Below are positions 50,850 to 59,576 of a stretch of DNA of 64,000 bases, piece by piece (position 1 is the stretch's first letter; every line of letters starts with the position of its first letter). Position numbers and translations under genes: made by a program. A model generated the notes under the pieces. That model was not told the DNA's origin and searched no databases. It saw nothing but the letters and a program-made list of their open reading frames with translations. The stretch comes from Rhodobacter sp. CZR27 (lineage in GTDB: Bacteria > Pseudomonadota > Alphaproteobacteria > Rhodobacterales > Rhodobacteraceae): contig NZ_CP023549.1 in assembly GCF_002407205.1 (NCBI RefSeq), positions 661,001 to 725,000 on the forward strand. Direction: 5' to 3'.

Positions 50850-51772
50850 TCGACCTCGCCGCCTCGGACGTGGTTTTCCTCAGTTTCGACGAGCCGAATG
50901 CCGAGGCGCATTTCGCGGCCCTCTCCGCGGCGCTGCCCCGCGCGCTGCGCGTCCATGGCGTGCAGGGCTTCGACGCCGCCCATCGCCGCGCGGGCGAGAT
51001 CGCCGCCTCGCCGCATGTGGTCACCGTGGATGCCGACAACCTGCTGACCGAGCCCGCCTTCCTCGACGGGCGCTTCGACGTCGCGCCGCGGGATCGTGGC
51101 TCGGTCTTTTCGTTCAGCGCCCGCAATGCGCTGAACGCGCTGGAATACGGCAACGGCGGCGTGAAGATCTGGCCGCGCGAGACGCTGCGGACGCTGCGCA
51201 CCCACGAACACGCGCGGCGACCCGAGGCCTCGGTCGATTTCTGCTGGGTGGTGTCCTATTATCAGGTCAACCGCGTGCTCTCGGAGGTCCATGTCACCGC
51301 GACGCCGTTCCAGGCGTTCCGGGCCGGCTTCCGCGAGGGGGTGAAGTTCAATCTTGCCGGAGGCGTGCTGGCCCATGACGCCTTCCCCGACCTGCCGCGC
51401 GCCGAGGCACTGCTGCGCCACATCGGGGCGGGCAACCACGAACGGCTCCGGGTCTGGTGCTCGGTCGGGGCGGATGTGGAAAATGGCGACTGGGCGATGT
51501 TCGGCGCGCGCCTCGGCTGCACGATGACCGCGCTCGAGGGGTTCGACCATCGCCGGATCGCCGATTACGACTGGTTCCGGCGGTTCTGGGCCGACGAGAT
51601 CCTGCCGCGCTGGGGGGTGGGTGATGAAAGGCGGGCAACCTTTCTGGCTCTGGGCCAGCGGTTGCGCGCGGACCTCGGGCTTGAGATCGCCGACCTCGAC
51701 GCCGAGGCCTCGCGTTTCTTCAAGTCGGCCTATCGCGGCCGGCGAGCGCCGGGACCGATGGCCGTGGCCTGA
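50846..51772 (+). CDS. GT-A-like putative glycosyltransferase
   Basis: 308 residues. VVFLSFDEPNAEAHFAALSAALPRALRVHGVQGFDAAHRRAGEIA is followed by VVTVDADN, a DxD-type metal/nucleotide-sugar motif (near residue 60), then SFSARNALNALEYGNGGVKIWPRE, a likely acceptor-site loop. This FLSxDEPNAExxF opening is also familiar from proteins of tailed phages. Function as a transferase is inferred from the motif and from the GT4 gene in the operon. Confidence 0.68.
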   Translation: MIDLAASDVVFLSFDEPNAEAHFAALSAALPRALRVHGVQGFDAAHRRAGEIAASPHVVTVDADNLLTEPAFLDGRFDVAPRDRGSVFSFSARNALNALEYGNGGVKIWPRETLRTLRTHEHARRPEASVDFCWVVSYYQVNRVLSEVHVTATPFQAFRAGFREGVKFNLAGGVLAHDAFPDLPRAEALLRHIGAGNHERLRVWCSVGADVENGDWAMFGARLGCTMTALEGFDHRRIADYDWFRRFWADEILPRWGVGDERRATFLALGQRLRADLGLEIADLDAEASRFFKSAYRGRRAPGPMAVA

Positions 51773-51775
51773 GTC

Positions 51776-52573
51776 TCAGCTGAGCGCCTGGAACTCCACC
51801 CGCCGGTTCTCGCCGCTGCGCGGGTTCGCGCTGTCGGACAGGAACCGCTCGCCCATGCCCACCGCGCGCAGCCGGGCGGGGGCGATGCCGCAATCGGTGA
51901 CGAGGTAGCGTTGCACCTCCTCGGCCCGCAGGCGCGAGAGGTTCTCGTTGTAGGCATCCGTGCCGGCCGCATCGGTGTGGCCGACGATCTGGAACAGCCC
52001 GATGTCGCTGGATGTCATCACCCGGCAGAGCTGCGCGAGAAGCGGCTTCTGGTCCGGGCCGAGCGTGGCCGAGTCGAAGTCGAACCGGATGCGCACATTC
52101 ACCTGAAGCTCGGGATCGAACAGGCCGAAGGTGCCAGGGACTGCCGCAACCTGCGTGGCCTCTTCCGTGGTCGGGGGAGGTGCGGCCGGTTGCTGCGCGC
52201 CGGTCAGGATCCGGTCCGGCGCCGTGGGTTCGGCCAGACCCGGCCGCTGGCCAGTCACCGGCAACCCGTCCTCTGCACCGGGCAGCGCGGGCGCGACGGT
52301 AGCAAGGTCGGGCACGGCAAGCGCGGCAGGCGCCGCCCCCGGTGCCGCAGGCGGTGCGCCGGCGCCGTCCAGCGTCACGAGCTTCAGCCCGCGCGTGGCG
52401 CCCTGGCCGCCCTCGGCCGCCGCGCGGAACGTGTCCCTCTGGCGCTGGAACAGCGCGAGCAGATCCTGGTCCGACAGCGTCTGCGCCGGGACCGCGGGCG
52501 CCGAGAGCGTGCAGCAGAGAAGGGCGGGAAGGATCGGCAGGCGCATCGGGAAACCCCGCAAAAAGGGCATCAT
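51776..52573 (-). CDS. OmpA-family peptidoglycan-binding protein
   Basis: 265 residues, or 256 if the second ATG at 52546 is used. A signal peptide (LPILPALLCCTLSAPAVPAQ) and a Pro/Ala-rich linker are followed by an OmpA C-terminal domain from about residue 150: VNVRIRFDFDSATLGPDQKPLLAQL, IGLFQIVGHTDAAGTDAYNENLSRLRAEEVQRYLV and GERFLSDSANPRSGENRRVEF. The diaminopimelate-binding Asp and Arg are present. Convergent with the transferase operon and divergent from the phosphatase gene, it may help anchor the T6SS to the wall. Confidence 0.88.
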   Translation of the reverse strand: MMPFLRGFPMRLPILPALLCCTLSAPAVPAQTLSDQDLLALFQRQRDTFRAAAEGGQGATRGLKLVTLDGAGAPPAAPGAAPAALAVPDLATVAPALPGAEDGLPVTGQRPGLAEPTAPDRILTGAQQPAAPPPTTEEATQVAAVPGTFGLFDPELQVNVRIRFDFDSATLGPDQKPLLAQLCRVMTSSDIGLFQIVGHTDAAGTDAYNENLSRLRAEEVQRYLVTDCGIAPARLRAVGMGERFLSDSANPRSGENRRVEFQALS

Positions 52574-52689
52574 GAAAAGAATGATTCAGGTTATCATGTT
52601 TGCGCATTCGTTTCACCCTTTTGGACAGGCGCCATGTTCGAGCCGGAAGCGCCGCCGCCGGCCCGCATGGTCCGCGGGGGAGCCGCCTC

Positions 52690-53436
52690 ATGACCGGGCC
52701 GATCACCGCCGTTCCCTTGCCCCTGCCGCGCGTGACGGGAAGCGGGCTGACCCATCGGGGCCGCCGCCGCGAGCGCAACGAGGATGCGATCCTGACCGAC
52801 CCGACCGGCCGCGTCTGGGCAGTGGCGGACGGCATGGGCGGCTATGGTCACGGCGACGTGGCCGCCGATATCGTCATCGACCATCTGGAGACGCTTCCGG
52901 ACGGGGCGCTGGTGCCGGCCGCGCTGGCGGCGCGGATCGAGGCCGCCCATTCCGGCATCCTCGCCCATGCGCGGCGGCGCGGCATCCTGCGCATGGGCGC
53001 GACAGTCGTGGCGCTGGCGGTGGAGCGCGGGACGGCTCACGTCGCCTGGGTCGGCGACAGCCGGGCCTATCTGCTGCGCGAGGGCCGTCTGCGGCCGCTG
53101 ACCCGCGACCACAGCGTGGTTCAGGCGCTGATCGACAGCGGCGCGCTGTCGGTGGCGCAGGTCGGCAGCCATCCCGACGCCCATGTCGTGACCCGTGCAG
53201 TGGGGGTCGGCGACGCGGTCGAGGTGGATACCGTCTCGACCCGGCTTGTCGCGGGCGACCGGCTGCTCCTCTGCTCGGACGGGTTGACCTGCTGCGTCGA
53301 TGAACCCGCGATCAAGGACCATTTGCGCGCGGCCCCCTCCCCGGACGATGCCTGCCTTGCGCTGGTGCGCGCCGCGCTCGACGCGGGGGCGCCGGACAAT
53401 GTCTCGGTCATCGTCGTCGAGATCGGCGGGGCGTGA
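52690..53436 (+). CDS. pppA: PP2C-family serine/threonine phosphatase of the T6SS
   Basis: 248 residues with all PP2C metal motifs: RRRERNED (near residue 27), ADGMGGYGHGD, VAWVGDSRAYLLREG, LLCSDGL and APDNVSVIVVEI. In T6SS loci PppA reverses PpkA phosphorylation of Fha and so turns down firing. No PpkA kinase or Fha lies in the window. ATG 52690 is chosen for position before the TGLTHRGRRRERNED block. It starts an operon of four genes ending in vgrG. Confidence 0.88.
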   Translation: MTGPITAVPLPLPRVTGSGLTHRGRRRERNEDAILTDPTGRVWAVADGMGGYGHGDVAADIVIDHLETLPDGALVPAALAARIEAAHSGILAHARRRGILRMGATVVALAVERGTAHVAWVGDSRAYLLREGRLRPLTRDHSVVQALIDSGALSVAQVGSHPDAHVVTRAVGVGDAVEVDTVSTRLVAGDRLLLCSDGLTCCVDEPAIKDHLRAAPSPDDACLALVRAALDAGAPDNVSVIVVEIGGA

Positions 53437-53439
53437 ACG

Positions 53440-54300
53440 ATGGACCCGCGCAGCCTCGTCGCCCCGATCATCGTCGCGATAGGTGTCATTCTGGCGGCGA
53501 TGGCCTTCGCGGTGGTGACGACGCTGCTCGATACGGCGGACGGCGGCACCGAATTGCGCCTGAGCCGGCTGGAACGGCAACTGGCCGAGGCCGTTCAGGC
53601 GCGCGAGGATCTGGCCGGCGATCTGGCGACGCTGCGCGCCGACCTCGGGCGGCTGCGGGACGAGGCGAGCCTGCTTGCGAATCGCGCTCCGGTTACCGCG
53701 CCTGCCGTCACCCCGGTCGCGCTGCCCCTGGACGAGGATTTCGAGAACGCGCCGACCGAGGCCCTGACCGAGGAGATGAAGCTGGCCCGTACCCGCTTCA
53801 ACAAGGGCATCACCCAGCCGCGCAACCGCGTGATGCTGGAACTGCTCGGGTCGCCCCGCGCGAGCTATGGCACCGATTGCCAGCCGGTGACGAACCCCGC
53901 GCTGAAGGGCCTGATCGAGCAGCGGCAGGTCGGGCCGATCACCGTCAGCATGATCCGCCCGGCGCTCGACAGCCTCGCCCGCGTGCTCGACCGGCTGAAG
54001 GAGACCGATCCGGATATCCACGCCAAGGTCGGCACCGCCGGCGCGCTCTGCGCGCGCTTCATCCGCGGCTCCACGACCTCGATCTCGAACCATTCGTGGG
54101 GCACGGCGATCGACCTGACGCTGGAAGGTGTGCTCGATCCCTTCGCCAATGGCGGCACGCAGGCAGGCCTGCTGTTCCTGGCCGAGTATTTCAACGAGGA
54201 GGGCTGGTTCTGGGGCGCGACCTACGGGCGCGAGGATTCGATGCATTTCGAGGTCGGCGAGGAGACGCTCCGCCGCTGGCGTGCGGAAGGGAGGATCTGA
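53440..54300 (+). CDS. Membrane-anchored M15-type (VanY-like) zinc peptidase in T6SS operon
   Basis: 286 residues. N-terminal transmembrane helix (VAPIIVAIGVILAAMAFAVVTTLL), coiled coil (about 38-75), then an M15/VanY-like domain. The expected zinc ligands are H218 and D225 in NHSWGTAID and H269 in SMHFEV. This family cleaves peptidoglycan stem peptides. The anchor places the domain in the periplasm. It sits between pppA and the DotU/TssM chimera with 3-bp spacing on each side, pointing to a role in local wall opening for the T6SS and not in an exported toxin. Confidence 0.78.
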   Translation: MDPRSLVAPIIVAIGVILAAMAFAVVTTLLDTADGGTELRLSRLERQLAEAVQAREDLAGDLATLRADLGRLRDEASLLANRAPVTAPAVTPVALPLDEDFENAPTEALTEEMKLARTRFNKGITQPRNRVMLELLGSPRASYGTDCQPVTNPALKGLIEQRQVGPITVSMIRPALDSLARVLDRLKETDPDIHAKVGTAGALCARFIRGSTTSISNHSWGTAIDLTLEGVLDPFANGGTQAGLLFLAEYFNEEGWFWGATYGREDSMHFEVGEETLRRWRAEGRI

Positions 54301-54303
54301 GCC

Positions 54304-56727
54304 GTGCCGGGCGATCTGTGGCGCAGCGATGCCGATGCCGACGCGCTGGAGCGGGCCGCCGCCCCGGTGCTGGCCTTCGCGGCGGCCCTCGACCGGGCGC
54401 GGGGCGAGCGGGCGCCGGCCCTGGCGGAACGAGCGGGGCAGATGCTCGGCCGGTTCGCCGCCGAGGCGGCGCGGCTCGGGGCGCGGGCCGCGGCCGTGCC
54501 GCCCGCGCGCCTTGCGCTCGCGCTGCTGGTGGACCAGCGGGCGCGCGAGAACCGCCGGCTCGACATCGGCGAGTGGTCGGCGGCGGCGCAGCGTCACCTG
54601 TTCGACGGCCGGGCCGTCTCGGTCCAGACGGTGCAGGACTTCGCCCGGCGCGCCGCCGAGGCGGGCCCCGAGTTCGACGCTGCGCGGCGGTTTCTCGAGC
54701 GCCGGCTGTCGGAACTGGAGAGTGGCCGGACGGCGGTTCGTCCTCCCGCCACCGCCAGCTGGACGGGGATGATCGTCGTTCTCATCGCGGCCTTCGGCCT
54801 CGCCGTCGGGGGCTGGGCGCTGCACGTGGAGCGGACCTTCCATCGCCAGCTCTGGCAAGCCTTCGAGCGTCAGGCGGCGGCGCTGGCCGCTCAGCCGCTC
54901 GGCCGCAGGCTGGACGGGCTGGCCGAGGCGGCCGCGGCCGTTGCGGTGCAGGCGGATCGCGCCCCGCTGCATCTGGGGGCGGCCCTCCTCGGCTTCGACG
55001 CCGCGCAGCGGGCAGAGGCCGCCTATCGCCGCGCCGTTCAAAAGGATCTGCCGCCGGCCCTCGCCCGGGCCATCGACACGGCCATCGCCTCGGAAGCCGG
55101 GCCGGCCGAATCCTACGACACGGTGCGCGCCTGGGCCATGCTCAGCGGGGCAGCCGGGTTTTCGCCGGCGTGGCTGGCCGGCTGGGCCGAGCGGCGCGCC
55201 GGAGCGGACGTCTCGCTGGCCGGTCTGGCGCGCCATGCGATCGTGCTTCTGCCGCCCGCGGACGACCTGCCCGCGCCGGATCCCGAGCTTCTGGCGCAGG
55301 CGCGGGGCTTCGCCGCCACCGCACCCGAGGACGAGCGGGCCTGGCTTGAACTCGAACGGTCCGAGGGCGCGGCGGCCTTGCCTCCCTGGCGGGCGGATCG
55401 GGCGGTGCCGGGGCTGGCCGCGGTGGTGCTCCGGCGGTCGGGCACCCCGCTTGCCGCACCGATGCCCGGGCTTTTCACTCCGGCTGGCTGGAACCATGCG
55501 CGGGACCGCGGGGCGGGCCTTGCGGTGCAGCGGGCGCGGGACGAGGCGGCGCGCCTTTTCGGCCCGGACCTGCCCCGGCAGAACGACGCCGCCGACCGCG
55601 TGCTTGACCTTCTGCAGCGCGAGACGCTGGCCCGCTGGTCCGATTTCCTTGCCGATCTGCGCGTCGTGCCGTTCCGCAATCCCGAGACCGCAGTTCTCGT
55701 CTCGGGCACGCTTGCGCGCCCCGGGTCGCCCCTGACGCTGCTGCTGCGCGAGGTCTGGCGCCAGGCGGGCGGCGAGGACAGGACGCGGCCGCATCCCCTG
55801 CAGCTACAGATCGCCGCCACCTTCGGGCCGATGCAGCGCTATGTCGAGCAGGGCGGGATGGCACAGATCGGCGCGCTCTTCGCCGGGCTGAATGTGGCGC
55901 TCGGCAGTCTCGACCGCGACTCCGACACCGGCCTGCAGCGCCTGATGCGCGCCGAGGAGCGCGCGCGCTCGATCACCACGCTGCGGCAGGCGCCGCCCGT
56001 GGTGACCGGCATCGTCGAGGATCTTCTGGCGCAGGCCGGCGCCGCGCAGGGCAGCGAGCTGACCAACCCGCTTACACGCGGCTGGCAGGCCGAGGCGCTG
56101 CCCGCCTGCCGCGCGGCGGTCGAGGGCCGCTATCCGTTCGCGGCGGAAGGCGCGGACGCGGATACGGGCGCGGTGGCCGCCTTCTTCGGGCCGGGCGGCG
56201 CGCTGGAGCGGTTCCTCGGCCGGGCTGCGCCATCGCTCGACCGGACGGCGAGCCCCTGGCGCTGGAAGACCGAGGCGCGATTCAGCGGCCTTTCGCCCGA
56301 GACCGCGGCCTTTCTGGAGCGGGCGGCGGCGCTGGCCGGCGCCCTTCCGGCGGAGGCGCCCTTTACCCTGACGGCTCTGGCCGAGAAGGGCTCGGCCACC
56401 TTCGCGCTGGGTGGGCAGGGCGGGCCGGTCACGACGGCCAGCGACAGCCTTCGGTTGCGCTGGCCGGGGCCGGAACCCGCCCGCGGCGCCGGGATCGCCC
56501 TTCGCGCGGCAGAGGGCGAGGCGCGACTGGCAGAGGCCGGGCCCTGGGGCCTGCTGCGCCTGCTGGAGCCCTATCGCCTGCGCGAGCGCGACGGCGGGCG
56601 GCGCTTTCTCATCGACCTGCGCGCGGGCGGTGCGCGGGTGTTCCTCGAGGCGGCCTTTGACAGCTCCGCGAACCCGCTCGCCGCGCGACGACTGGCGCGC
56701 GGCCTTTCCTGCCCGCAAGTGTTGTGA
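54304..56727 (+). CDS. DotU(TssL)-TssM C-terminal chimera lacking the ATPase domain
   Basis: 807 residues, GTG start. Residues 10-140 look like a DotU/TssL cytoplasmic domain (ALALLVDQRARENRRLDIGEWSAAAQRHLFDG...). One transmembrane helix follows at about 155-174 (MIVVLIAAFGLAVGGWAL). The remaining 630 residues are periplasmic and match the IcmF/TssM C-terminal half, including LPACRAAVEGRYPFA...FFGPGGALERFLGR and ...SSANPLAARRLARGLSCPQVL. These align with LPFCSAATAGRYPFE...LFGPGGLFDGY and the RCPQGL end of the true TssM at 59573. No Walker A is present. A second membrane-complex component is likely. Confidence 0.75.
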   Translation: MPGDLWRSDADADALERAAAPVLAFAAALDRARGERAPALAERAGQMLGRFAAEAARLGARAAAVPPARLALALLVDQRARENRRLDIGEWSAAAQRHLFDGRAVSVQTVQDFARRAAEAGPEFDAARRFLERRLSELESGRTAVRPPATASWTGMIVVLIAAFGLAVGGWALHVERTFHRQLWQAFERQAAALAAQPLGRRLDGLAEAAAAVAVQADRAPLHLGAALLGFDAAQRAEAAYRRAVQKDLPPALARAIDTAIASEAGPAESYDTVRAWAMLSGAAGFSPAWLAGWAERRAGADVSLAGLARHAIVLLPPADDLPAPDPELLAQARGFAATAPEDERAWLELERSEGAAALPPWRADRAVPGLAAVVLRRSGTPLAAPMPGLFTPAGWNHARDRGAGLAVQRARDEAARLFGPDLPRQNDAADRVLDLLQRETLARWSDFLADLRVVPFRNPETAVLVSGTLARPGSPLTLLLREVWRQAGGEDRTRPHPLQLQIAATFGPMQRYVEQGGMAQIGALFAGLNVALGSLDRDSDTGLQRLMRAEERARSITTLRQAPPVVTGIVEDLLAQAGAAQGSELTNPLTRGWQAEALPACRAAVEGRYPFAAEGADADTGAVAAFFGPGGALERFLGRAAPSLDRTASPWRWKTEARFSGLSPETAAFLERAAALAGALPAEAPFTLTALAEKGSATFALGGQGGPVTTASDSLRLRWPGPEPARGAGIALRAAEGEARLAEAGPWGLLRLLEPYRLRERDGGRRFLIDLRAGGARVFLEAAFDSSANPLAARRLARGLSCPQVL

Positions 56728-56759
56728 CCGGCGCCCGGCGCGCCCAAGGGAGAACGGCG

Positions 56760-59063
56760 ATGACCGACGGACGCGAAATCTCGGTGTCGATCCCGGCCGC
56801 GGCCGAGCCGGTGCATTTCTCGGCGCTCGACGGCGAGGACGCGATCGGCCGCCCGTTCCGCTACAGCCTGCTGATCGCGAGCAGGTCGCTCGACCTGAAG
56901 GCCGGCGACATCCTCGGAACAGGGGTTGCGGTGACCGTCGCCGGCGAGACCCCGCGCCACTTCCACGGGCTTGTCACCGGCTTTGCGCTGGACGAGATCC
57001 GCGACGACCATGCCCATTACCGCCTGACGGTGGAGCCGGTGCTGGCGCTCCTTGGCCTGCGTCGCGACAACCGGATCTTTCAGGGCCGCAGCGTCCTCGA
57101 GATCGTCGAGGAGGTGTTTCGCCCGCTCCCGGGCCTGAAATGGGAAAAGCGGCTGCAAGCCAGCTACCCGCCGCGTGACTATTGCGTGCAGTATGGCGAA
57201 AGCGACCTCGACTTCATCCAGCGCCTGCTGGAGCATGAGGGGATCGGCTATTTCTTTGAACACGACGAGGACGCGCACCGCCTCGTGCTGTTCGACGCCA
57301 ATGCCGCGCTGAAGCCTGCGCCGGGCGCCGATACGCTCCCCTACGAGCCCGACAGCCGGATCAGCTTCCGCGAGGGCGATTTCATCACCGGCTGGCTGCC
57401 GCGGACCGTGATCCGCGAGGGCTGCTTCACGCAGTCGGACTATGACTTCCTCAAGCCCTCCTCGGACCTGATGGCGCGTTCGGAGTCCGCGATGGACCAC
57501 GCCGAAAGCCGCAGCGAAAGCTACCGCTATCCCGGCGACTATACCGAGCTTGCGCGTGGCGACCGGCTGGCGGCGATCCGGCTCGAGGAGCTGCAGGCCG
57601 CCCATGTCCGCATCGAAGGCAAGGGGACGGCACGGCCGCTCTGGCCCGGCCGCACCTTCCGGCTGGAGCTTTTCCCGCGCGAGGCCGAGAACGACGCCTA
57701 TCTGGTGACTGCCTGCCGCTACCGGATGTGGGACGACCAGTATCGCTCGGGCCAGTCGCGCGCCGATGCGGGCTATGAGGTCGAGTTCACCGCAGCGCCC
57801 CTTTCCCTGCCGTTCCGGCCCGAGCGGCGCACGCCGCGTCCGCTGATGAAGGGGCCGCAGACGGCGAAGGTGGTGGGGCCGGCGGGTGCCGAGATCTTCA
57901 CCGACGAGCACGCCCGCGTGAAGGTGCATTTCTTCTGGGACCGGCTCGACGGGCAGGACGAGAACTCGTCCTGCTTCGTGCGCGTCAGCCAGACATGGGC
58001 CGGGGCGGGCTGGGGCTTCATCCAGATCCCGCGCATCGGGCAGGAGGTAATCGTCGACTTCATCGAGGGCGACCCCGACCGGCCGATCATCACCGGCCGC
58101 GTCTACAACGCCGAGCAGATGCCGCCCTACGGTCTGCCCGGCAGCGCCACGCAATCGGGCTGGAAGTCGAATTCCTCGCCCGGCGGCGGCGGCTGGAACG
58201 AACTGCGCTTCGAGGACAAGGCCGGCTCGGAGGAGGTTTATTTCCAGGCCCAGAAGGACCACAACGAGCTGATCAAGAACAACGAGGGCCGCACCATCGG
58301 CAACGACTTCGCCGAGGACGTGGGTCACGACGCGACGCAGTCGGTGGGCAATGACCGGACGGAAAGCGTGGGGAACGACAAGGCCACGAGTGTCGGCCGC
58401 AACCGGACGGTCTCCATCGGGGTGGACGACACCGAGACGGTCGGCTCGAACCGCTCGCTGTCGGTCGGGTCGAACGAGACGATCTCGATCGGCAGGAACT
58501 CATCGGAGACCATCGGGATGAACCACACCCAGACCGTGGCGCTTGTCCAGACGGTGACCGTGGGCGCCGCGCGCGTGGATTCGGTCGGCGCGGCCGAGAC
58601 GCGCACCGTGGGCGCGGTGCAGTCCAACACCATTGGCGCCAGCCGCAGCGTCTCGGTCGGGGCGGGGCAGACCCATTCCATCGGCGCAAGCGACGGCTGG
58701 ACGATCGCGGCTGCGCAGACGGTCTCGATCGGCACCGACCAGTCCGTGTCGATCGGGGCGAAGCAGACGATCAGCACCGGCGCCGACCAGACGACCAGCG
58801 TGGGCGGCGGGCGCAGCCTGAGCGTCGCCAAGGACGACATGCAGAAGGCCGATGGCGCGATGGGCATCAGCGTCGGCAAGACCTATGTGCTCGACGTGAA
58901 GGACGAGGTGACGATCAAGTGCGGCTCGGCGCAGGTCACGCTGAAGAAGGACGGGACCATCGTGCTGAAGGGCAAGGACATCACGCTGGACGCCTCGGGC
59001 AAGATCAACCTGAAGGCCGGCGGCGAGATCACTGCGAAAGGCTCGAAGGTCAACATGAACTGA
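56760..59063 (+). CDS. vgrG: VgrG spike protein (TssI)
   Basis: 767 residues. N-terminal gp27-like region (PVHFSALDGEDAIGRPFRYSLLIAS; RDYCVQYGESDLDFIQRLLEHEGIGYFFEH), then the OB-fold gp5 part (HARVKVHFFWDR... SCFVRVSQTWAGAGWGFIQIPRIGQEVIVDFIEGDPDRPIITGRVYN). A long octad beta-helix follows and a short DUF2345-like tail (VTIKCGSAQVTLKKDGTIVLKGKDITLDASG) without any extra effector domain. AAGGGAGA precedes ATG 56760. Last gene of the pppA operon; it should pair with a PAAR-type tip such as the DUF4150 protein. Confidence 0.95.
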   Translation: MTDGREISVSIPAAAEPVHFSALDGEDAIGRPFRYSLLIASRSLDLKAGDILGTGVAVTVAGETPRHFHGLVTGFALDEIRDDHAHYRLTVEPVLALLGLRRDNRIFQGRSVLEIVEEVFRPLPGLKWEKRLQASYPPRDYCVQYGESDLDFIQRLLEHEGIGYFFEHDEDAHRLVLFDANAALKPAPGADTLPYEPDSRISFREGDFITGWLPRTVIREGCFTQSDYDFLKPSSDLMARSESAMDHAESRSESYRYPGDYTELARGDRLAAIRLEELQAAHVRIEGKGTARPLWPGRTFRLELFPREAENDAYLVTACRYRMWDDQYRSGQSRADAGYEVEFTAAPLSLPFRPERRTPRPLMKGPQTAKVVGPAGAEIFTDEHARVKVHFFWDRLDGQDENSSCFVRVSQTWAGAGWGFIQIPRIGQEVIVDFIEGDPDRPIITGRVYNAEQMPPYGLPGSATQSGWKSNSSPGGGGWNELRFEDKAGSEEVYFQAQKDHNELIKNNEGRTIGNDFAEDVGHDATQSVGNDRTESVGNDKATSVGRNRTVSIGVDDTETVGSNRSLSVGSNETISIGRNSSETIGMNHTQTVALVQTVTVGAARVDSVGAAETRTVGAVQSNTIGASRSVSVGAGQTHSIGASDGWTIAAAQTVSIGTDQSVSIGAKQTISTGADQTTSVGGGRSLSVAKDDMQKADGAMGISVGKTYVLDVKDEVTIKCGSAQVTLKKDGTIVLKGKDITLDASGKINLKAGGEITAKGSKVNMN
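58293..58844 (+). repeat. 23 octapeptide-coding repeats of the VgrG beta-helix
   Basis: The coding frame shows 23 uninterrupted 24-bp units, each encoding an eight-residue turn of the type (S/T)(V/I)Gxxx(T/S)x, from TIGNDFAE to SVAKDDMQ. This is the gp5C-type triple-stranded needle. The register never slips over 552 bp. The units are rich in Ser, Thr and Asn. Confidence 0.85.
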
Positions 59064-59087
59064 CGCGATGCCGAGGGGGCTGCGTGG

Positions 59088-59576
59088 TCATCCGGACCCG
59101 AGAAGGCGATCCAGCGCCGCCTCCGGCGCGGCCGGGTCGCAGACGAGGGCGGGCGAGCCGGCGATCCAGAGCTGCAGGGCGGGGCTCTCGGGCGCTGGGG
59201 TCATGTCGGGCAGCGGCAGGTCCTCCAGTGCGCGGGCGAGATCGTCCGGTGCAAGCGCGGAGGTCACGATTGCCGCCGCCGCCGCGCACCAGGGATCGAG
59301 GGCGGGGGCTGAGGGCATCCTTTCGCCGACCAGCGCCAGCGTCAGGGGGAAGCGGCGGCCGACGCGATCCTGCGAGGGCAGGATCACCCCTCCTGCCATG
59401 CGCCCGCCCGAGCTGAGGCGGAAGCGCAGCCCGCCCTGCGGTGCCCCGTTGCCAAGGCGCTGCGCAAGGTGGCGCGTGACCCATGCGTCCCAGGCACGAC
59501 AGAAGGGCGCGGGCAGGCCGCGGGCCACGAAATCCCCGGCTGCGGGCAGCTTGCCGAAGAAGCCCACCCGCGTCAC
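59088..59576 (-). CDS. tagF: TagF-type T6SS-associated protein
   Basis: 162 residues of the TagF family (DUF2094), a post-translational negative regulator of T6SS acting on Fha. The family opening is GFFGKLPAAGDFVARGLPAPF, followed by WCAAAAAIVTSALAPDDLARAL. GTG 59576 overlaps the tssM stop (GTGA). In some alphaproteobacteria TagF is fused to PppA; here the two are separate genes in opposite operons. Confidence 0.88.
   Translation of the reverse strand: MTRVGFFGKLPAAGDFVARGLPAPFCRAWDAWVTRHLAQRLGNGAPQGGLRFRLSSGGRMAGGVILPSQDRVGRRFPLTLALVGERMPSAPALDPWCAAAAAIVTSALAPDDLARALEDLPLPDMTPAPESPALQLWIAGSPALVCDPAAPEAALDRLLGSG

Noticed and set aside
52633..52693. 19-codon frame (starting MFEPEAPPPARM) overlapping the pppA start as ATGA
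   Set aside because: Could be a leader peptide, but there is no clear Shine-Dalgarno and no composition signal, so it is not called.
56760..59063. Evolved VgrG with C-terminal effector domain
   Set aside because: After the octads only a short DUF2345-like tail of about 75 residues is present, with no extra domain.
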